A DNA stretch of 10,665 bases, taken from the NCBI GenBank assembly GCA_030613705.1, contig JAUWLJ010000038.1:1-10665 (forward strand). Direction: 5' to 3'. Numbering within the stretch: the stretch's first letter is position 1; every line of letters begins with the position of its first letter. The stretch comes from Chloroflexota bacterium. Its GTDB lineage: Bacteria; Chloroflexota; Anaerolineae; Anaerolineales; UBA4823. Below the pieces are notes generated by a model that did no database searches, was not told the origin of the DNA, and worked only from the letters and a program-made list of their open reading frames with translations. The translations under genes and the position numbers were made by a program. Below, piece after piece: positions 9,416 through 10,665 of this stretch.

Positions 9416-9470
9416 GGGCATTGTGAGTTTTATTACTCAACTTGATATTAATCTCGGTAAAATCTTGCCC
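9416..9470 (-). promoter_or_regulatory. Possible nested hairpins in the sulfurylase leader
   Basis: In the presumed 5' leader the minus strand can pair GGGCA (9470-9466) with TGCCC (9420-9416), and inside it TGAGT with ACTCA (9439-9435 with 9428-9424) around a six-base loop. Both stems are only five base pairs. I recognise no riboswitch family, and there is no following U-run, so a terminator is unlikely. It is listed because the leader would be about 150 bases long. Confidence 0.2.
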
Positions 9471-9494
9471 TGGTTCTTCCGCCCCAAACGCCGT

Positions 9495-9523
9495 ATTATA
9501 ACACTTTAATATCTCGCGGGCAT
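9495..9523 (-). promoter_or_regulatory. Promoter candidate with extended -10 for the sulfurylase operon
   Basis: On the minus strand a perfect TATAAT (9500-9495) is preceded by TGT, giving the extended -10 form TGnTATAAT. Seventeen bases upstream sits ATGCCC (9523-9518), a poor -35 with three of six matches, as is usual when an extended -10 is present. It starts directly after the stop of the broken dehydrogenase gene and points into the sulfurylase gene. Transcription would begin near 9488, leaving a leader of about 150 bases. It is the best promoter match I see in the window. Confidence 0.6.
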
Positions 9524-10534
9524 TTAAATTCCCCGCCGGTTTGCATCACCTAAATAGACTAGTTCTTTTGTCCTGGCTGATTCATGCGCGGCCAGTGCAA
9601 CTTGTAAAGTTCGAATTCCAACCTCCAGGGAGCAAACGGAACTCACCTCCCCACTAATTACCGCCAGGAAGTGTTTCATTTGGGACAAAAACATATCATT
9701 TCGCCCAAAATTCTCGGGTTGGTGCCAGGTTTGCCAATCATCGATACCATCCTGATACCACTTCACGCAACCACTTGAATACTCCCATACAATTGTGCCG
9801 CCACTGCCCATCACAAACAGGTGATGGCTTGGTGGCTGTTGAATGTAATCCAGGTGAACACTGCCCATCACACCATTTGGAAATCGTAAACCGATTTCTG
9901 CTGTATCTTCTACATCTAATTCAAGGTCTCCGAGCGATCCGGAAAATGCCCACACCTCTTCTACATCACCAAACAACCATAACAGGTAATCAAGCGGGTG
10001 GGAGAGAGTCAAAATCACACCGCCACCTAAATCGGCCCGGGCGCTATAGCTCCCGCGATAATCCTCCCAGGGATGCCATCCTGGTAAATATTATCACCAG
10101 TGTGCTCGAACTGACAACGGTCGCCCAATTGCTCCATTAATTAGTAATTCTTTCACTTTCTGTAAACCAGGATGGAAGCGGTATTGATATCCTACCAATA
10201 CTTTCCCACCACCAATCTCTACTGCTTTGCACAGCTCATCAACCTTCTCCATGGAATGAGAAATTGGCTTTTCTAGAAGAAGATGGCAGCCTGCGAGAGC
10301 CGCGGGGATAGCAACCTCAAGGTGAAGCGATGTTGGGTTCGAAATGATGACTGCATCTGGTTTGTATGAAATGGCTTTATCAAGACTTGTTTCAGTAGGA
10401 TAACTTGTAAGCTCATCATCAGGAAGTGTGCTGCGATTTGTCCGATAAAGGATGATTTCGCGTTGTCCAAGAGCGAGGAGGTTGTGCATATGTCGACGAC
10501 CTATTGATCCAAGTCCTGCAATTAGAAATTTCAT
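9524..10534 (-). pseudogene. Gfo/Idh/MocA oxidoreductase interrupted by two in-frame stops
   Basis: The gene spans 336 codon positions, a normal length for a NAD(P)-dependent sugar dehydrogenase of this family. The N-terminal Rossmann part has GLGSIGRRH (residues 7-15), the EKP motif (88-90) and VGYQYRFHPG (114-123). After codon 146 come TGA and TAA side by side (10096-10091), and then the same frame continues as YLPGWHPWEDYR, GGGVILTLSHPLD and the full substrate-binding domain to a TAA at 9524. The reading frame is not shifted, so two base substitutions (for example GGA to TGA and GAA or CAA to TAA in an original Gly-Glu or Gly-Gln pair) explain it. It may be a recent pseudogene or a sequencing or assembly error. 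The ATG overlaps the upstream sulfotransferase stop (ATGA). If intact, it would oxidise or reduce a nucleotide sugar or polyol; the substrate is unknown. Confidence 0.85.
10091..10096 (-). other. Tandem TGA-TAA in-frame stop codons
   Basis: On the minus strand TGA (10096-10094) is followed directly by TAA (10093-10091), within the dehydrogenase frame between the codons for Trp146 and the Tyr of YLPGWHPW. Family members normally have two residues there, commonly Gly-Glu or Gly-Gln, so nothing is inserted or deleted. A stop pair rules out simple selenocysteine insertion at the TGA. Confidence 0.9.
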
Positions 10535-10665
10535 ACGCTGCTAAGAATTCCCTCTTGTCGTATGCTTCCCTCGTAACCCCATTTCAATAGTGTTTCTCCA
10601 GCAATCTTTTCGAAGATTTGAATATCTCTTGTTGTGAATAATTCTCGCCAAGAGCCATGCTTCCC
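10531..10665 (-). CDS. Second sulfotransferase, C-terminal end (cut by window edge)
   Basis: The last 44 residues of a protein enter from the right edge. They begin GKHGSWRELFTTRDIQIFEK and continue IAGETLLKWGYEGS to a TGA at 10531. This is the typical C-terminus of PAPS-dependent sulfotransferases: the lysine/glycine loop followed by Trp-Arg that contacts the 3'-phosphate of PAPS, an helix ending in a Leu-x-x-x-Gly-Tyr-Glu pattern. The complete sulfotransferase of this window ends in the same way (GGWREHF ... LLVELGYE), although the two are clearly different sequences. The stop overlaps the ATG of the dehydrogenase gene by four bases (ATGA), so the two were co-transcribed. Only the tail is visible, so the family is likely but not certain, and the substrate is unknown. 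Confidence 0.75.
   Translation of the reverse strand, partial: GKHGSWRELFTTRDIQIFEKIAGETLLKWGYEGSIRQEGILSSV

Noticed and set aside
9424..9439. Hairpin as a transcription terminator after the broken dehydrogenase
   Set aside because: The stem is five base pairs, AT-rich, and lies downstream of the promoter candidate with no U-run after it.
9524..10018. Separate 164-codon gene for the C-terminal part of the dehydrogenase
   Set aside because: It is the in-frame continuation of the N-terminal part past the two stops; the GTG at 10018 sits inside a conserved strand (GGGVILT) and would give a half protein without the cofactor domain.
10094..10096. TGA read as selenocysteine in the dehydrogenase
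   Set aside because: The TGA is followed at once by TAA, and this family is not known to use selenocysteine; a simple interruption fits better.

Overview
The window holds a single-direction block of a bacterial surface-glycan locus; every gene I can support reads on the minus strand. In transcription order, from the right edge to the left: the tail of a sulfotransferase, a Gfo/Idh/MocA-type dehydrogenase gene broken by two adjacent in-frame stops, a 187-base gap with a good promoter candidate, a bifunctional ATP sulfurylase/APS kinase (PAPS synthesis), a PtmA-like short-chain dehydrogenase, a CMP-nonulosonate (NeuA-type) cytidylyltransferase, a 110-base gap, a NeuB-type nonulosonate synthase fused to a xylose-isomerase-like TIM barrel, a capsule-type (KpsC/KpsS-like) protein, a SAM methyltransferase, a full-length sulfotransferase, and the first 138 codons of a family-2 glycosyltransferase cut by the left edge. 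Gene junctions are tight: 4-8 base overlaps or 3-24 base gaps, except the two gaps named.

The genes suggest one task. NeuB and NeuA make and CMP-activate a nine-carbon sialic-acid-like sugar (nonulosonic acid). The dehydrogenases and the fused TIM barrel probably supply or alter sugar precursors. The fused sulfurylase/kinase makes PAPS, the sulfate donor, for the two sulfotransferases that flank the block. The methyltransferase, the glycosyltransferase and the capsule-type protein would decorate and assemble the glycan. The proposed product is a sulfated, possibly methylated polysaccharide or glycoprotein glycan carrying a nonulosonate. This is inference from gene content; genes for the earlier steps (dehydratase, aminotransferase, hydrolysing epimerase) are not in the window.

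The organism is a bacterium of moderate GC content with Shine-Dalgarno initiation. The fused sulfurylase/kinase and the overall gene style would fit an environmental lineage such as Chloroflexota (Anaerolineae), but that is a low-confidence guess. No rRNA, tRNA, CRISPR array, insertion sequence or convincing terminator was seen.

The most notable points are the NeuB/TIM-barrel fusion, the pairing of dedicated PAPS supply with sulfotransferases in a nonulosonate locus, and the TGA-TAA pair that interrupts an otherwise intact dehydrogenase gene without changing frame.
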